A DNA stretch of 55,067 bases from Burkholderiales bacterium. GTDB taxonomy: Bacteria; Pseudomonadota; Gammaproteobacteria; Burkholderiales; Burkholderiaceae_F. The notes beneath the pieces are model-generated. The model had not been told where the DNA came from, ran no database searches, and saw nothing but the letters and a program-made list of their open reading frames with translations. The DNA lies in assembly GCA_020248785.1 (NCBI GenBank), contig JADCGX010000072.1, forward strand, positions 1 through 55,067, given 5' to 3'. Position numbers and translations under genes: made by a program. Positions within the stretch are counted from its first letter, which is position 1. Each line of letters begins with the position of its first letter. Below, piece by piece: positions 9,946 to 18,514 of this stretch.

Positions 9946-10302
9946 ATGTCACTGCGCCGGATTCGTCCTTTGGTTCTGCTCACGTTGTCTCTGCTTGCGG
10001 CCACAGCGTTGCCGGCCGCTGCACAATCGACCGCGGACCAGCAGGACACATCAAACAGCAGGTTCGTTACGGCAGTCGATCCGTTCAGCCCATTTGTGTA
10101 CGACGCTCTGGGTGCAACGCCATCGCTGCGGTTGCGCGCCGCAAAGTGCGCAACCGCAGCGGCCGTGCCTACGACTGGTCAGGCGGTCGTGCAGTCATCT
10201 GAGCCAAAGCGGTGCGCGCCGTCGGGCAGCGCGGCCACGCCGCAAGCCCCCACACTATCCGCGCTTAGCGAGCCAACAGCCCTTCAAAGCGAACGCAGAT
10301 AG
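9946..10302 (+). CDS. Small secreted protein of unknown function
   Basis: The 118-residue product has a strong signal peptide (LVLLTLSLLAATALPAAAQ, cleavage near residue 27) and AAGGAG 8 bases before the ATG, so it is likely a real gene. The mature part of about 90 residues is rich in Ala, Ser, Thr and Pro, with two Cys (KCATAA and RCAPS) that could form a disulfide. No family is recognised. It diverges from the AraC gene, with 94 bases between the starts, a usual layout for a regulator and its target. The low-complexity tail could also mean it is the remains of a longer gene. Confidence 0.5.
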   Translation: MSLRRIRPLVLLTLSLLAATALPAAAQSTADQQDTSNSRFVTAVDPFSPFVYDALGATPSLRLRAAKCATAAAVPTTGQAVVQSSEPKRCAPSGSAATPQAPTLSALSEPTALQSERR

Positions 10303-10430
10303 GCGGCTGCGAGGAACGCGTTGCGCGAAAGGGCGAGATCGCGTGCGCGAGGAGGCGGGCGTGCATGTTCCTCTGCGTGAACACGTGTTCACATGGCTGC
10401 CCTCTCCGCGAGCGACCGGGCCGCTCCGGC

Positions 10431-10679
10431 TCATTCGCCCATCGATGAATCTGGCGAGAGATCGCGCCGCGCCAGTTCCAGCGCCGCGCGCAGCACATCG
10501 AGATCCCCGATGTGGTTGGACAGCAGCAGCACCAGCTTTGCATTGAGCAACTGGCTTTGCTCTTCGCTCAGCCCGTGGTGCGCGGCGATCAGCGCCTCGT
10601 AGTAGTCATCGCCCGGCGTGAAGTCGCGCACGGGCCGCAGGCCCGGCTGGTGGAAGTTGGGGTCGAGTTTGAGCGACAT
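10431..10679 (-). CDS. DUF2783-type small protein
   Basis: This 82-residue soluble protein matches what I recall of the DUF2783 family (YYEALIAAHHGLSEEQSQLL, AKLVLLLSNHIGDLDVL). It is mostly helical, with no signal peptide or metal motif. It starts 13 bases after the stop of the FAD monooxygenase gene on the same strand, which is the usual genomic partner of this family as I know it. The function is unknown; the fixed link suggests an accessory subunit or stability factor for the hydroxylase. The start at ATG 10679 was chosen because the upstream extension overlaps the monooxygenase out of frame; no strong ribosome site is visible. Confidence 0.75.
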   Translation of the reverse strand: MSLKLDPNFHQPGLRPVRDFTPGDDYYEALIAAHHGLSEEQSQLLNAKLVLLLSNHIGDLDVLRAALELARRDLSPDSSMGE

Positions 10680-10692
10680 GTGGGCGTAGCCG

Positions 10693-12411
10693 TCAAGCGG
10701 CAAGCTGGGCGGGCTGTGACGCACCTGCCAAGGCGCGCTCGTGCGCGGCGCGCACTGCGGCGGTATCGAGCTTGCGCCAACGCGCCGCGACATGCTGGTC
10801 TGGACGGAGCAGGTAGACGGTGCCCGGCCGGGCGTCACATCGCCGGGCGAGCACGCCGCGATGATCGATCAACTGCGCCAGATCGACATTGGGCAGCGGT
10901 GCAGGTGTGACGACATGCACTGCCATGCCCTCTGACAGTTCACGAAGGGCTGCGGGGTCGACGTCGAGCGCCGAGCGGGCGAATACCAGCAGGTGGAAGC
11001 GAGCATCGAGCGCGTCGAGCAGCCATGCGGCGGCACCCGCGGACGTCTGTAGCGGCGCGTCGTCCATCGGTGCGCCGGGGGCAAGCGTGCAATCGAAGGG
11101 CTCGGTGTCGCGCGTGTTCAGTGCGGAGCTCGCGAGATGACATGGCACCGACAGGCGCCCGCTGTTGACGAGCCTGCGCGCAAACGGCGCGTGCTGCGCC
11201 AGTTGCAGGACAGCCGTGCGCAGCCGCAGCGATGTCGCACTCTTGGGCGTGATGAAGTCGGTCGACCGCGTTGAATTGAGGATGTTCTCGTCCGCCGCGA
11301 CGACGCGCTCGTCGCTGTAGCTGTCCAGCAGGGCGTCCCCGGCGCGGCCATCAAGCACGGCCGCGAGCTTCCACGCGAGATTGTCGGTGTCCTGGATGCC
11401 GGAATTGGCGCCGCGTGCGCCAAAGGGCGAGACCTGGTGCGCCGCGTCACCGACAAAGAGCACGCGGCCGTGTCGGAACTTGTTCATCCGACGGCACTGG
11501 AAGGTATAGACGCTGACCCACTCCAGATCGAACTCGGGCTCCGGTTCGCCCGGTGCCGCGCCATGCGACAGCATGGCCTTGATGCGCGGGATGACGCGCT
11601 CGGGCTTTTTCTCCTCCTCCGGATCGGCCTGCCAGCCAAGCTGAAAGTCAATGCGCCAAACGTTGTCGGCCTGCTTGTGCAGCAGCACCGATTGATTGCG
11701 ATGAAATGGTGGATCGAACCAGAACCAGCGCTCCGCGGGACCGTTGAGAAAGCGCGGCGTTTTCATCACGACGTCGGCGATCAGAAAGCGATCGGTGAAG
11801 ACCTTGCCCTCGATCTCCAGTCCCAGCATGCGACGGATAGGACTGCGCGCGCCGTCTGCCGCGACGAGCCAGTCGGCCAGCAGGGTGTAGCTGCCGAAGG
11901 GCGTGTCGATGGTAAGCAGCGCGCCATCGGCGTGCGACTCGACATTTGTCAGCTTGTTTCGAAACCGCAGCTCCACGCCGACCTCGCGTGCGCGGTCGAG
12001 CAGGTATTCCTCGAGGTAGTACTGCTGCAGATTCACCATGCCGGGCCGTTTATGGTCCGGCGCATGTGCCAATTGGGGCAGCAGGTCGAAATGGTAGACC
12101 TCGCGCTCGCCGAAAAAGGTGCGGCCGATGTTCCAGGTCACGCCCTTGGCGACCACGCGATCACCGACACCCAGTCGGTCGAGGATCTCCAGCGTGCGCT
12201 TGGCATAGCACACGCCGCGCGAACCGACCGACACGGTGTTGTCGTCATCGAGCAGCAGCGGCGCATGGCCCTGCAGTGCGAGATCGATGGCAAGCGCCAG
12301 ACCGACCGGGCCGGCGCCAACGATGATGACCGGCCTGCGCGCGACGCCCGGCGTATCGAGTTCATGCGGACGTGTCGAGGAGAACCTGGGCCACGTATAC
12401 GTTGACAACAT
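10693..12411 (-). CDS. FAD-dependent aromatic monooxygenase (MhpA/PheA-like)
   Basis: The 572-residue product belongs to the class A flavoprotein hydroxylases. It has the FAD Rossmann motif VIIVGAGPVGLALAIDLALQ (28-47), the DG motif AADGARSPIRR (184-194) and the second FAD motif GDAAHQVSPFGARGANSG (321-338). A C-terminal thioredoxin-like domain of about 130 residues follows, as in phenol and 3-(3-hydroxyphenyl)propionate hydroxylases. Such enzymes use NAD(P)H and O2 to hydroxylate an aromatic ring. The substrate is unknown. The gene is in line with the MBL-fold gene, paaY and paaN upstream and the DUF2783 gene downstream, so a role in aromatic-acid breakdown next to the phenylacetate route is likely. 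ATG 12411 has GAGG shortly upstream. Confidence 0.88.
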   Translation of the reverse strand: MLSTYTWPRFSSTRPHELDTPGVARRPVIIVGAGPVGLALAIDLALQGHAPLLLDDDNTVSVGSRGVCYAKRTLEILDRLGVGDRVVAKGVTWNIGRTFFGEREVYHFDLLPQLAHAPDHKRPGMVNLQQYYLEEYLLDRAREVGVELRFRNKLTNVESHADGALLTIDTPFGSYTLLADWLVAADGARSPIRRMLGLEIEGKVFTDRFLIADVVMKTPRFLNGPAERWFWFDPPFHRNQSVLLHKQADNVWRIDFQLGWQADPEEEKKPERVIPRIKAMLSHGAAPGEPEPEFDLEWVSVYTFQCRRMNKFRHGRVLFVGDAAHQVSPFGARGANSGIQDTDNLAWKLAAVLDGRAGDALLDSYSDERVVAADENILNSTRSTDFITPKSATSLRLRTAVLQLAQHAPFARRLVNSGRLSVPCHLASSALNTRDTEPFDCTLAPGAPMDDAPLQTSAGAAAWLLDALDARFHLLVFARSALDVDPAALRELSEGMAVHVVTPAPLPNVDLAQLIDHRGVLARRCDARPGTVYLLRPDQHVAARWRKLDTAAVRAAHERALAGASQPAQLAA

Positions 12412-12564
12412 GACAGCGCCTCGCGTCGTCTTGTAGCCCGCCGCGACGGCGGAGGGCTGGCCTCAATGCTTGGGCGCGGCGCGCGGCTGCTCCGGAGCGG
12501 CACCCATCACGTTCAGTCACTCGGCGTGCACAGCGACTCGCCAGCGACGCGCACACGCAAAGTG

Positions 12565-13527
12565 CTACTGCTGCAACGCATGCCACATCTCCTGATCGCG
12601 CTGCGCAGTCCAGATGCGCGGGTCGCGGATGCCCTGGGCTTCATCATGCGCGCGTGTCACGTCGAAGGGCAGGCAGTGCTCGTAGATGAACACGCTGGCG
12701 AACTTTGGATCCATCTTGCCGCGAACGTGAGCCATCGTGGCCTTCAGGTCCTTGCCCTGTGTCACCGCTTCCTGCGCGCTGGAATACAGCGTCGATACGA
12801 AGTCGCGCGTGTATGCAAGCCCAGCCTGCACGCGCTCTGGCGTGTGCAGCGCCGGTCCGCGGCCGGGGACGAGCTTGGCGGGCCCAAGCGCTGCCAGTCG
12901 ATCGAGCGTCGCCGGCCAGTCGGCGAGATACGCGTCACCGGTGTAGCAGGCGGCGTCGGCCTCGACCAGGTCGCCCGAGAACAGGATCTTCTGCTGCGGC
13001 AGCCAGACCACCGTGTCACCCTTGGTGTGCCCGCGACCCAGCTGCATGAGCTTGACCTCGAGCTTGCCCATCCACAGGGTGAGCTCGCCCTTGAAGGTGA
13101 TGGTGGGCCAGGTGAGCCCCGGGATGCTCTCCACCGCCTTGAACAGCCGCGGAAAGCGGCCGATCTCCGAGTCCATGTCCTGCTGGCCCCGCTCGACGAT
13201 GAGGTCGTAGGTGTCTTGCGAGGCAAAGATCTGCCGCAGGCCCTCGCTGCGGTACCCCGAGGCACCGAGCACGCGCACCGCGTGATAATGGGTGAGGGTG
13301 ACGTAGCGGATCGGCTTGTCGGTCACTTGGCGAACATGGCGGATCACATCCTGCGCCATCACCGGAGTGGCGGTGGCATCGATGATCATCACCGCGTCGT
13401 CGCCGATCACGATGCCCGTATTTGGATCGCCCTCGGCCGTGTAGGCCCAGGCGCTGTCCGACAGCTGCTCGAAGCTGACCTGTTTTGCCTCGAGATCGCC
13501 CTGCGAGGCGAACGTCTTCTCGCTCAT
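12565..13527 (-). CDS. Metallo-beta-lactamase-fold protein with altered metal motif
   Basis: The 320-residue product has the MBL fold: TGIVIGDDAVMIIDA (37-51), LTHYHAVRVLGAS (78-90), GRGHTKGDTVVWLP (165-177) and ILFSGDLVE (181-189). In place of the usual HxHxDH it has H80-Y-H82-A-V84-R85. The three histidine ligands of metal site 1 (80, 82, 167) and the bridging Asp186 remain, while the Asp and His of site 2 are replaced. No signal peptide is visible, so it should be cytoplasmic. It follows paaY by 9 bases and precedes the FAD monooxygenase. A hydrolase or thioesterase role on a product of that enzyme is possible but not shown. Confidence 0.85.
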   Translation of the reverse strand: MSEKTFASQGDLEAKQVSFEQLSDSAWAYTAEGDPNTGIVIGDDAVMIIDATATPVMAQDVIRHVRQVTDKPIRYVTLTHYHAVRVLGASGYRSEGLRQIFASQDTYDLIVERGQQDMDSEIGRFPRLFKAVESIPGLTWPTITFKGELTLWMGKLEVKLMQLGRGHTKGDTVVWLPQQKILFSGDLVEADAACYTGDAYLADWPATLDRLAALGPAKLVPGRGPALHTPERVQAGLAYTRDFVSTLYSSAQEAVTQGKDLKATMAHVRGKMDPKFASVFIYEHCLPFDVTRAHDEAQGIRDPRIWTAQRDQEMWHALQQ

Positions 13528-13536
13528 CCCTGATCC

Positions 13537-14148
13537 TCAGTTGCGCTTGGTGTTCACCAGCGGAACGATATCCGCGCCCAGCTCGTCGCCAAAGCGGCGC
13601 CGGTCGGGCTCCACCGCGGTCAGTGGCTGCACCTCGCGCAGGCTCGCGAGGCTGCGGACCGTGAGCTGCTGGTAACTGCGCGTGCCGCTGCGCTTCCACT
13701 CGATTTCCCGTGCCGACAGCTCGCGCAGCACCTTGGCCGGCGTGCCCACCACCAGCGAGCGCGGCGGGATCACCATGCCGGCCTTGACGAACGCGCAGGC
13801 CGCGACGATGGCGCCTTCGCCGACCACCGCCTCGTCCATCACCACGGCGTTCATGCCAACGAGCGCGTTCGTCCTGACGATGCAACCATGCAAGACCGCA
13901 CCGTGCCCCACGTGGCCGTCTTCCTCGATTCGCGTATCGGTGCCGGGAAAGCCGTGCATGACACAGCTGTCCTGGAGATTGGCGCCGCGCTCGAGCACGA
14001 TGCGGCCGAAGTCACCGCGCAGGCTCGCCAGCGGGGCGACGTAGCAACCGGGCCCGACGATCACGTCGCCGATGAGCACCGCCGTGGGATGCACGTACGC
14101 GGTGGGGTCGACCACCGGACGGATGCCATCGATCTCGTAGCAAGGCAT
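13537..14148 (-). CDS. paaY: Phenylacetate degradation thioesterase PaaY (hexapeptide-repeat)
   Basis: The 203-residue product is a left-handed beta-helix protein with gamma-carbonic-anhydrase-like hexapeptide repeats ([54 protein letters not shown]). The His residues in HGF, HVGH and LHG are the usual metal ligands of this fold. PaaY is a thioesterase that hydrolyses dead-end CoA esters such as the 2-hydroxycyclohepta-1,4,6-triene-1-carboxyl-CoA derived from the ring-opened intermediate, protecting the CoA pool. It sits between paaN (42 bases upstream) and the MBL-fold gene on the same strand, matching its pathway role. Confidence 0.92.
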   Translation of the reverse strand: MPCYEIDGIRPVVDPTAYVHPTAVLIGDVIVGPGCYVAPLASLRGDFGRIVLERGANLQDSCVMHGFPGTDTRIEEDGHVGHGAVLHGCIVRTNALVGMNAVVMDEAVVGEGAIVAACAFVKAGMVIPPRSLVVGTPAKVLRELSAREIEWKRSGTRSYQQLTVRSLASLREVQPLTAVEPDRRRFGDELGADIVPLVNTKRN

Positions 14149-14190
14149 GGTTCGTCGCGCGTCTGGTCCAGGGCGTCGAGCGCGAACGAC

Positions 14191-15870
14191 TCAGGCCGCA
14201 GGGGGGTGCGGCAGGGGCAGGTGCACGCGGCGCTGGATCACGCGGAAGCGGTTGGCCACGAACGCACTATCCGAGTAGCTCGCATTGGCCGCCGGGTTGG
14301 CGCCCGTGCCGTGGTAGTCGGAGAAAGCGGCCGACTGGTTGACGAACACGCCGGATGTCAGGTTGATCGACAGCGCCACGCCAGCGCGCTGCGTGGCCTC
14401 GACCATGGCGTCGATGACCTCTTGCTTGGTCGAGTACACGCCGACGGTCAGCGCGCCCTGCTCGCGCACGATGCGCTCCGACAGGGACACGAGTTCATGC
14501 CAGCCGCCCTGCACGGCCACGACCGAGGCGATGGGCCCGAAGCGCTCCTGCATGTAGACCTGCTGTTGCTCGGCGCGCGTCTTCAGCAGCACCGGCGTGC
14601 GGATCTCGGCCTGCGGAAACTCGGGGTGCTGGACCTTGCGCGAAGGCAGTACCACCGCGGCGAGATGCGGTGCGTCCTCGATGCGCTTGAGTGTCTCGGG
14701 CGACTGGATGGCTCCGAGCACCGCAGTGGCGGTGCCAGGGTCTGCGAGGAGCTTGTCGATCGCCCGGCCGAGGTCGGTCGCCACCTGATCGAAGCTCTTC
14801 TCGCCCTGGTCGGTCTGGATGCCATCGGCGGAGACGAGCAGTGCCTTGGTGGTCGTGCACATCTGGCCGGAGTACAGGCTCAGCGTGAACGCCAGGTTGC
14901 GCAGCATCCCCTTGTAGTTGTCGGTCGACTCGATGACGATGTTGTTCACGCCGGCGAGCTCGGCATACACCTGCTTGCCGCCAGCGTTGTCTAGCAGCCA
15001 GCGACCGAAGGCCGGCCCACCGGTGAAGTCGATGCTCTTGACCGCGGGATGCTTGACCAGCGCCTCGGTGGCTGCCTTGTCGACGGCCGCCAGCTGGACA
15101 AGGTTGGGGTCGAGCCCCTGTTCGCGCAGGACGGCGCGAGCGATCTCCACGGAGATCGCGGCCGACAGGGCGCTCGCCGGGTGCGGCTTCACGAGCACGG
15201 GGTTGCCCGTGGCCAGTGCGGCAAACAGGCCTGGATAGGTGTTCCAGGTGGGGAAGGTGGCGCAGCCGATGACCAGCGCAACACCGCGGCCAACGACTTC
15301 GTACTGCTTTTCCATCAGCAGCGGCGGATTCTTGCCCTGCGGCTTCTCCCAGCGCGCCTGGCCGGGGACGAAGCTCATCTCGCGGAACGCGTAGGCCACG
15401 GCTTCCAGGCCGCGATCCTGGGCGTGCGGCCCGCCAGCCTGGAAGGCCATCATCGGCCCCTGGCCGGTGGTGAGCATGACTGCGTGGGCGATCTCGAAAC
15501 TGGCCTTGTTCAGTCGCGCAAGGATTTCAAGGCACACGCCGGTGCGGCCGTCGACGCCGAGCTTCTGCCAGCCGCGCATCGCGCGCTCCGCGGCGGTCAC
15601 AAGCGACTCCACGCTGCACACCGGGTACTCGACATCGATGGACACGCCGTAGGGCGAGCGGTCCGTCGCCTTCCAGCCAGTGGTGCCCGGCTGGTCAAGC
15701 GCGAAACGCTTGCCAAGCCGCGCGACGACACGCTGCTTGCCGTCCTCCATCGCATTGTCGCCATAGGGCTTGGGGCTCTCGGGATACGGGCTCCAGTAGC
15801 CACGCGTGGCAATGGCCTGGAGTGCACCGTCGAGCGTGGTGCGATGCTTGTCGAGCAGGGGGTGGGTCAT
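14191..15870 (-). CDS. paaN: Phenylacetate degradation aldehyde dehydrogenase PaaN
   Basis: The 559-residue product is an aldehyde dehydrogenase of the PaaN type found in betaproteobacteria. Visible features are the family N-terminus (RGYWSPYPESPKPYG), the NAD-binding region LVIGCATFPTWNTYPGLFAA and VLVKPHPASALS, the general-base Glu304 (YAELAGVNN) and the nucleophile Cys338 (SLYSGQMCTTT). It lacks the C-terminal MaoC hydratase domain of PaaZ. It is expected to oxidise the semialdehyde formed when oxepin-CoA is opened, so another enzyme must do the hydrolytic ring opening. GGAGGAAG stands before ATG 15870. The gene diverges from paaG, with the predicted PaaR operator between them. Confidence 0.9.
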   Translation of the reverse strand: MTHPLLDKHRTTLDGALQAIATRGYWSPYPESPKPYGDNAMEDGKQRVVARLGKRFALDQPGTTGWKATDRSPYGVSIDVEYPVCSVESLVTAAERAMRGWQKLGVDGRTGVCLEILARLNKASFEIAHAVMLTTGQGPMMAFQAGGPHAQDRGLEAVAYAFREMSFVPGQARWEKPQGKNPPLLMEKQYEVVGRGVALVIGCATFPTWNTYPGLFAALATGNPVLVKPHPASALSAAISVEIARAVLREQGLDPNLVQLAAVDKAATEALVKHPAVKSIDFTGGPAFGRWLLDNAGGKQVYAELAGVNNIVIESTDNYKGMLRNLAFTLSLYSGQMCTTTKALLVSADGIQTDQGEKSFDQVATDLGRAIDKLLADPGTATAVLGAIQSPETLKRIEDAPHLAAVVLPSRKVQHPEFPQAEIRTPVLLKTRAEQQQVYMQERFGPIASVVAVQGGWHELVSLSERIVREQGALTVGVYSTKQEVIDAMVEATQRAGVALSINLTSGVFVNQSAAFSDYHGTGANPAANASYSDSAFVANRFRVIQRRVHLPLPHPPAA

Positions 15871-15972
15871 GTCTTCCTCCGGCGACCGTCAGCTCTGCCC
15901 GGGAGTGGGATGCGCACGGCGCGGTCTGGTGGTCCGCTGCGGTGCCGCATGAGGCCGAAACACGGGGCCAGC

Positions 15973-16001
15973 TTGTCGGAAGTGAGAACGCAAACTACTA
16001 T
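15973..16001 (+). promoter_or_regulatory. Predicted sigma-70 promoter of the paaG operon
   Basis: TTGTCG at 15973-15978 and TACTAT at 15996-16001 are separated by exactly 17 bases; each matches four of six consensus positions. Transcription would start near 16008, inside the palindrome at 16004-16021. This is a sequence prediction only. Confidence 0.5.
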
Positions 16002-16020
16002 TGATTGAACGGTCGGTCAA
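15992..16020 (-). promoter_or_regulatory. Predicted divergent promoter of paaN
   Basis: On the minus strand TTGACC (16020-16015, five of six matches to the -35 consensus) is followed after 17 bases by TAGTTT (15997-15992, three of six). The -35 box lies within the palindrome at 16004-16021, so one repressor dimer could block both directions. The -10 match is weak. Confidence 0.35.
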
Positions 16021-16021
16021 T
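16004..16021. promoter_or_regulatory. Probable PaaR operator (imperfect palindrome)
   Basis: The 18-base site ATTGAACGGTCGGTCAAT has half-sites that match at 14 of 18 positions when compared with its reverse complement. It lies between the divergent paaN and paaG genes and overlaps both predicted promoters. TetR-type PaaR repressors bind short palindromes of this character in paa promoters and leave them when phenylacetyl-CoA is present. A paaR gene is in the same cluster at 24288. I saw no second copy at other unit starts in the window. Confidence 0.65.
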
Positions 16022-16118
16022 GAATGGCAGCGTGCGCGCGGGCGCCGCGGGCCATGACAACAAAGAAGGCACCGCGCACCGGCGACGGTCGTGCGGGCCC
16101 CGGTGGAGGCGACGTCCA

Positions 16119-16928
16119 GTGAGCGAAGCCAGCGTGCGCAACGATTTCGAGTCGATCCGTTTCGAGATCGACGCGGGCGTTGCCACGCTGACGCTCAATC
16201 GACCCGACCGCCTCAACAGTTTCACCGTCGCCATGCATGGCGAGCTGCGGTCTGCCCTGGATGCGGCAAGGGCCGACCACGACATCCGCTGCCTCGTGCT
16301 GACAGGCGCGGGCCGCGGGTTCTGCGCGGGGCAGGACCTGAACGACCGCGCGGTCGCGCCCGGCGCCGCCGTGGATCTGGGCCACTCGATCGAGACCTAC
16401 TACAAGCCGCTCATCCTGACGCTGCGCAGGCTGCCCAAGCCGGTGATCGGCGCGATCAACGGTGTGGCTGCGGGGGCGGGCGCCAATATCGCCCTGGCCT
16501 GCGACATCGTCATCGCCGCGCGATCGGCCAGCTTCATCCAGTCGTTTGCCAAGCTCGGGCTGGTGCCCGACGCCGGCGGCACCTGGATCCTGCCGCGCAC
16601 GGTGGGCACCGCGCGCGCCATGGGTCTTGCCCTGCTCGGAGACAAGCTCACGGCCGAGATGGCCGAGCAGTGGGGCCTCATCTGGAAGTGCGTGGATGAC
16701 GACGCGCTGATGCCCACCGTCATCGCCATGGCTCGGCAACTGGCGGCCGGCCCGACGCGCGGCTATGCGCGCACCAAGGAGGCCATCTACGGCGCAGGCC
16801 TGCTCACGCTCGAAGGCGCGCTTGATCGCGAGCGCGACTGGCAGCGCGAGCTTGGCCGGTCCGACGACTATCGTGAAGGCGTGGCCGCGTTCGTGGACAA
16901 GCGCGCGCCGAAGTTCACGGGACGCTGA
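16119..16928 (+). CDS. paaG: 1,2-epoxyphenylacetyl-CoA isomerase PaaG
   Basis: The 269-residue crotonase-fold product converts ring-1,2-epoxyphenylacetyl-CoA to oxepin-CoA in the cytoplasm. The signature parts are TLNRPDRLNSF, the oxyanion-hole segments GRGFCAGQDLND and GVAAGAGANIALACD, and the acidic catalytic residue region AKLGLVPDAGGTW, with the aspartate in PDAGG as in PaaG. I chose GTG 16119 because GGAGG lies 9 bases upstream and the protein then begins close to the conserved fold; a longer frame upstream reads through the operator. It is the first gene of the eleven-gene paa operon and overlaps paaH by one base (TGATG). Confidence 0.92.
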   Translation: MSEASVRNDFESIRFEIDAGVATLTLNRPDRLNSFTVAMHGELRSALDAARADHDIRCLVLTGAGRGFCAGQDLNDRAVAPGAAVDLGHSIETYYKPLILTLRRLPKPVIGAINGVAAGAGANIALACDIVIAARSASFIQSFAKLGLVPDAGGTWILPRTVGTARAMGLALLGDKLTAEMAEQWGLIWKCVDDDALMPTVIAMARQLAAGPTRGYARTKEAIYGAGLLTLEGALDRERDWQRELGRSDDYREGVAAFVDKRAPKFTGR

Positions 16929-18514
16929 TGAACGCCCCAGAGGCCTCGTTGCAGCGGACCGCCGGCGCGCTGTCGCCGGATGCCGTGGTTGGCGTGATCG
17001 GCGCAGGCACGATGGGCGCGGGGATCGCGCAGGTGGCGGCCGTCGCCGGCCATCACGTGCATCTGTACGACGTGAACGCGTCGCAAGTCGCGCGCGGCCG
17101 CAGCCTGGTCGAGAAGGATCTGCTTGCGCTGGTCGAGCGGGGCAAGCTCACGGCGGCAGCCTCGAACGCCACGCTCAGTCGCATCGTTGCCGCCGACACA
17201 CTTGGCGCCATGCGAGCGTGCGATCTCGTGATCGAGGCCGCCGTCGAGGACCTAGGCATCAAGCAGCAGCTCTTCGCCGATCTGGAAGCGATCGTCGGCC
17301 CGGACTGCGTGCTCGCCACCAACACCTCGTCGCTCTCGGTCACGGCCATTGCCGGCAAGCTCAAGCGCCCCGAGCGCGTGGTCGGCATGCACTTCTTCAA
17401 TCCGCCGCCACGCATGAAGCTGGTGGAGATCGTGAGGGGCGTCGCCAGTGCTGATGCGGTCGTGCAGCGCGCGACGGCGACGGCGCGGGCCTGGGGCAAG
17501 CTGACCGTGCCGGCGAAGTCGACGCCGGGCTTCATCGTCAACCGCCTCGCGCGGCCGTTCTACGCCGAGGCCTGGCGCGTGCTGCGCGAGCAGCCCGCCC
17601 AGGACGCCGCCACCTGCGCCAGCCTCGATGCCCTGGTCCGCGAGGCAGGGGGATTTTCAATGGGTCCATTCGAGCTGATGGACCTGATCGGGCATGACGT
17701 GAACCTCGCCGTCACGCAGTCCGTGTTCGAGGCCAGCTTCTTCGATCGGCGCTACATGCCAGCACTCGAGCAGCAGGAGCTGGTGCGCGCGTGCCGGCTC
17801 GGGCGCAAGAGCGGGCAGGGGCTCTATGCCTACGGAGCGAACGCCGCCAAGCCTTCGCCGCAGGTCGTCACGTCGCGCGTGAGGCTGGCCCCGGAGGCCA
17901 CCGTCGTCGGTGATCTTGGCGTCGCGGCGCCGCTGGTCGAGCGGCTGGCCGCGGCCGGCATCCGGATCTTGCACAAGGCGGGCCTCGAGGCCGGACAGGT
18001 GCAGATCGGCAGCGCGCAGCTCCTGTTGACGGACGGTCGCACTGCCACTGAAGTGGCGGCGGCCCACGGACACGCGGATACCGTGCTGTTCGACCTTGCG
18101 GCCGACTTTGCGACGACGCAGCGGATTGGTCTGACCCGAGCCGCGAGCTGCAGCGGCGCTGCGTTTGACCTGGCCGGCGCCACCCTGAGTGCGGCCGGCC
18201 TGGCCTGCACGCCGCTCGCCGACGTTCCAGGTCTCATCGTCATGCGCACCGTGACGATGCTGGTCAACGAGGCCTGCGACGCCGTTGCTTACGGCATCTG
18301 CGGTGAAGACGCGGCCGATCAGGCGACTCGCCACGGCCTGAACTACGCACGCGGACCGATGGCCTGGGGCGCGCATCTTGGTCTGCCACGCGTGGCGCAG
18401 GTGCTGCATCACCTGCAGGCGCACTACGGCGAGGAGCGTTATCGCACCTCGGTTCTGATCAAGCGGCGCCTGGCGGCGCAGTCCTTTGCGATGACGAGTG
18501 GGGTAGACCGATGA
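16928..18514 (+). CDS. paaH: 3-hydroxyacyl-CoA dehydrogenase PaaH
   Basis: The 528-residue NAD-dependent enzyme oxidises 3-hydroxyadipyl-CoA to 3-oxoadipyl-CoA in the last part of the phenylacetate pathway. The N-terminal Rossmann fold carries VVGVIGAGTMGAGIAQVAA (20-38), followed by LVIEAAVEDLGIKQQLF and the catalytic-region motifs ATNTSSLSVT and GMHFFNPPPRMKLVE. Two C-terminal helical domains follow, with GFIVNRLARPFYAEA and MGPFELMDLIGHDVN. The double C-terminal domain and length of about 500 match PaaH rather than short FadB-type domains. It starts at the stop of paaG and overlaps paaI by four bases (ATGA). Confidence 0.93.
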   Translation: MNAPEASLQRTAGALSPDAVVGVIGAGTMGAGIAQVAAVAGHHVHLYDVNASQVARGRSLVEKDLLALVERGKLTAAASNATLSRIVAADTLGAMRACDLVIEAAVEDLGIKQQLFADLEAIVGPDCVLATNTSSLSVTAIAGKLKRPERVVGMHFFNPPPRMKLVEIVRGVASADAVVQRATATARAWGKLTVPAKSTPGFIVNRLARPFYAEAWRVLREQPAQDAATCASLDALVREAGGFSMGPFELMDLIGHDVNLAVTQSVFEASFFDRRYMPALEQQELVRACRLGRKSGQGLYAYGANAAKPSPQVVTSRVRLAPEATVVGDLGVAAPLVERLAAAGIRILHKAGLEAGQVQIGSAQLLLTDGRTATEVAAAHGHADTVLFDLAADFATTQRIGLTRAASCSGAAFDLAGATLSAAGLACTPLADVPGLIVMRTVTMLVNEACDAVAYGICGEDAADQATRHGLNYARGPMAWGAHLGLPRVAQVLHHLQAHYGEERYRTSVLIKRRLAAQSFAMTSGVDR

